A DNA stretch of 6,077 bases. Source: Candidatus Sulfopaludibacter sp. SbA3 (lineage in GTDB: Bacteria; Acidobacteriota; Terriglobia; Bryobacterales; Bryobacteraceae). The position numbers and the translations under genes are program-made. The notes below the pieces were generated by a model. The model did no database searches and had not been told where the DNA came from. It worked only from the letters and a program-made list of their open reading frames with translations. This document shows, one piece after another, positions 5,254-6,077 of the stretch; the first letter of the stretch is position 1; each line of letters starts with the position of its first letter. The stretch spans positions 23,452-29,528 of the forward strand of contig OKRF01000047.1 in NCBI GenBank assembly GCA_900290315.1. The letters are read 5' to 3'.

Positions 5254-5962
5254 ATTTCTCCAGGCGGTCCACGGCGTCAATCACCGCGGTGATGCCTCTC
5301 AAGAGCGATGCGAGCAATTGTACGGGTTCGACCTCCCGCGGCTTGAGCCGCTCTTCCCGTACATCCAGCAGTTTCTCAAATGGCTGCGGATCCAGGGCGA
5401 ACTTTTCGGCGCATGTGTGGATTACATCGCGTTTGCGCGGCGGCGCCTCCATGCCGTGTAGCAACAGCGCGTGGCGGAACAGCACGCAGAAGGTGGAAAT
5501 GGAATCCAGCAGCAGGCGGCGCAGCAGGTCGGAATCGGCCATCATGCCGGAGGCCTTCTGGCGCAAGCGCAGCAGTTTGGCGCGCAGATCGTGCTCCACC
5601 TGCGCGCGGTAGAAGGAATTGTCCACCGGCAGATCGGTCAGTACGTCTTTGCCGTAGAGCAGGCGATGGTGCAGCTTGATGTCGTGGAATTCGATGGCGA
5701 AGCAATCCGTGGAAGTCGCGATTTCGTGCTCGGTGAGCAGCAGGGGCGCGGGACTGCCGTGCTCGCGCCACCAGCGAAAAACCTGGTCGCTGGCGGCCAA
5801 CTCGCGCGGTGTGATTTCGCTCATGACGCAGAGAATGTTGTAGTCGGAAAACCGGGCATGGTGCTCGCCGGCGGCGGCCGAACCGTACAGCACCACGGAT
5901 ACCAGGCGGTCGCCATAGGCCTTCTGTAGTTTTTCCAGGAGTTGAGCGAGCAGCTTGTCCAT
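5252..5962 (-). CDS. Nucleotidyltransferase-fold protein with altered metal-binding motif
   Basis: This 236-residue soluble protein has an N-terminal minimal-nucleotidyltransferase domain (about 1-110) and an all-helical C-terminal part (about 115-236). The motif is VVLYGSAAAGEHHARFSDYN (23-42): Gly27-Ser28 and the first acid Asp40 are intact, but the second acid expected in DxD is Asn42. A third acid could be Glu91 or Asp94 in FAIEFHDIKLHHRLLYG (88-104). The C-terminal helices include FRHALLLHG (162-170), an R-x5-H pattern that also occurs in HEPN domains, which makes a fused MNT-HEPN-like protein conceivable but unproven. Substrate is unknown, and catalysis may be reduced or absent. It lies 9 nt after the TPM-type gene, with GGAA before its ATG, and 12 nt before lemA, so it is in their operon. 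Confidence 0.75.
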   Translation of the reverse strand: MDKLLAQLLEKLQKAYGDRLVSVVLYGSAAAGEHHARFSDYNILCVMSEITPRELAASDQVFRWWREHGSPAPLLLTEHEIATSTDCFAIEFHDIKLHHRLLYGKDVLTDLPVDNSFYRAQVEHDLRAKLLRLRQKASGMMADSDLLRRLLLDSISTFCVLFRHALLLHGMEAPPRKRDVIHTCAEKFALDPQPFEKLLDVREERLKPREVEPVQLLASLLRGITAVIDAVDRLEK

Positions 5963-5971
5963 AGAAGTTCC

Positions 5972-6077
5972 CTACCAGTCGCTGGAAGCGCCTCCACCGC
6001 CGGAATCGCCGCCGCCGAAGCCGCCAAAACTGTCTCCGGAATCGGACCCGCCGAAGCCGCCACTGCCGCGACTGCCC
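5972..6077 (-). CDS. TPM/YgcG-type membrane protein, glycine-rich C-terminal end (partial)
   Basis: Only the last 34 or so codons are in the window; the gene continues past the right edge. The reading frame ends at a TAG (5972-5974). It encodes a Gly/Ser/Asp/Phe-rich tail with repeats of the GGFGG type, finishing in GGGGASSDW. Such low-complexity tails ending in GGGGA(S)xxW are typical of TPM-domain proteins (the YgcG/Psb32 group), which carry a signal peptide, a TPM domain, a membrane helix and this tail. The lemA gene two genes downstream supports this, because LemA and TPM proteins frequently cluster. The TPM domain itself is not visible here, so the family call rests on the tail and the context. 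Confidence 0.7.
   Translation of the reverse strand, partial: GSRGSGGFGGSDSGDSFGGFGGGDSGGGGASSDW

Noticed and set aside
4658..5461. 267-codon plus-strand frame opposite LemA
   Set aside because: It is antisense to LemA, which has a strong ribosome site and full family motifs.
1..6077. CRISPR array, tRNA, rRNA, insertion sequence or prophage signs
   Set aside because: No regularly spaced repeats, no tRNA-like cloverleaf, no transposase or phage gene was seen.

Overview
This window is GC-rich, densely packed bacterial chromosome. The gene set (crotonase, lumazine synthase, NusB; a 2-keto-3-deoxy-pentonate branch; a LemA/TPM group) and the protein style resemble Acidobacteriota of the Solibacter/Bryobacter kind. 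That placement is an impression from sequence style, not a database result.

Layout. Positions 1-236 are non-coding and hold three symmetric elements: a 66-nt imperfect hairpin at the left edge, a 12-bp AT-rich perfect palindrome, and a 20-bp perfect inverted repeat just upstream of the first gene. Positions 237-1902 are a plus-strand operon: enoyl-CoA hydratase/isomerase, ribH (3-nt gap), and nusB (TAATG overlap). nusB is broken by a frameshift near 1728, with about four residues missing at the join. Positions 1903-2001 are a short convergent gap with a small hairpin.

Positions 2002-6077 are a single co-directional minus-strand run. In transcription order it contains: the C-terminal glycine-rich tail of a TPM/YgcG-type membrane protein (cut by the window edge), a nucleotidyltransferase-fold protein with an altered metal motif, LemA, an aldehyde dehydrogenase, a fumarylacetoacetase-fold 2-keto-3-deoxy-pentonate dehydratase, and a small 2Fe-2S ferredoxin. 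Every gap is 20 nt or less. No promoter for this run is evident inside the window, so its promoter probably lies upstream of the partial TPM gene.

How the genes fit together. The dehydratase and the aldehyde dehydrogenase are consecutive steps of the oxidative, non-phosphorylating (Weimberg-type) pentose route: 2-keto-3-deoxy-pentonate to 2-oxoglutarate semialdehyde to 2-oxoglutarate. LemA and TPM-domain proteins often occur together; here a nucleotidyltransferase-like gene sits between them. ribH-nusB is a common bacterial pairing. Most of the window is ordinary. The parts most worth a second look are the nusB lesion, the nucleotidyltransferase-like protein with SDYN in place of SDxD, and the palindromes ahead of the crotonase gene.
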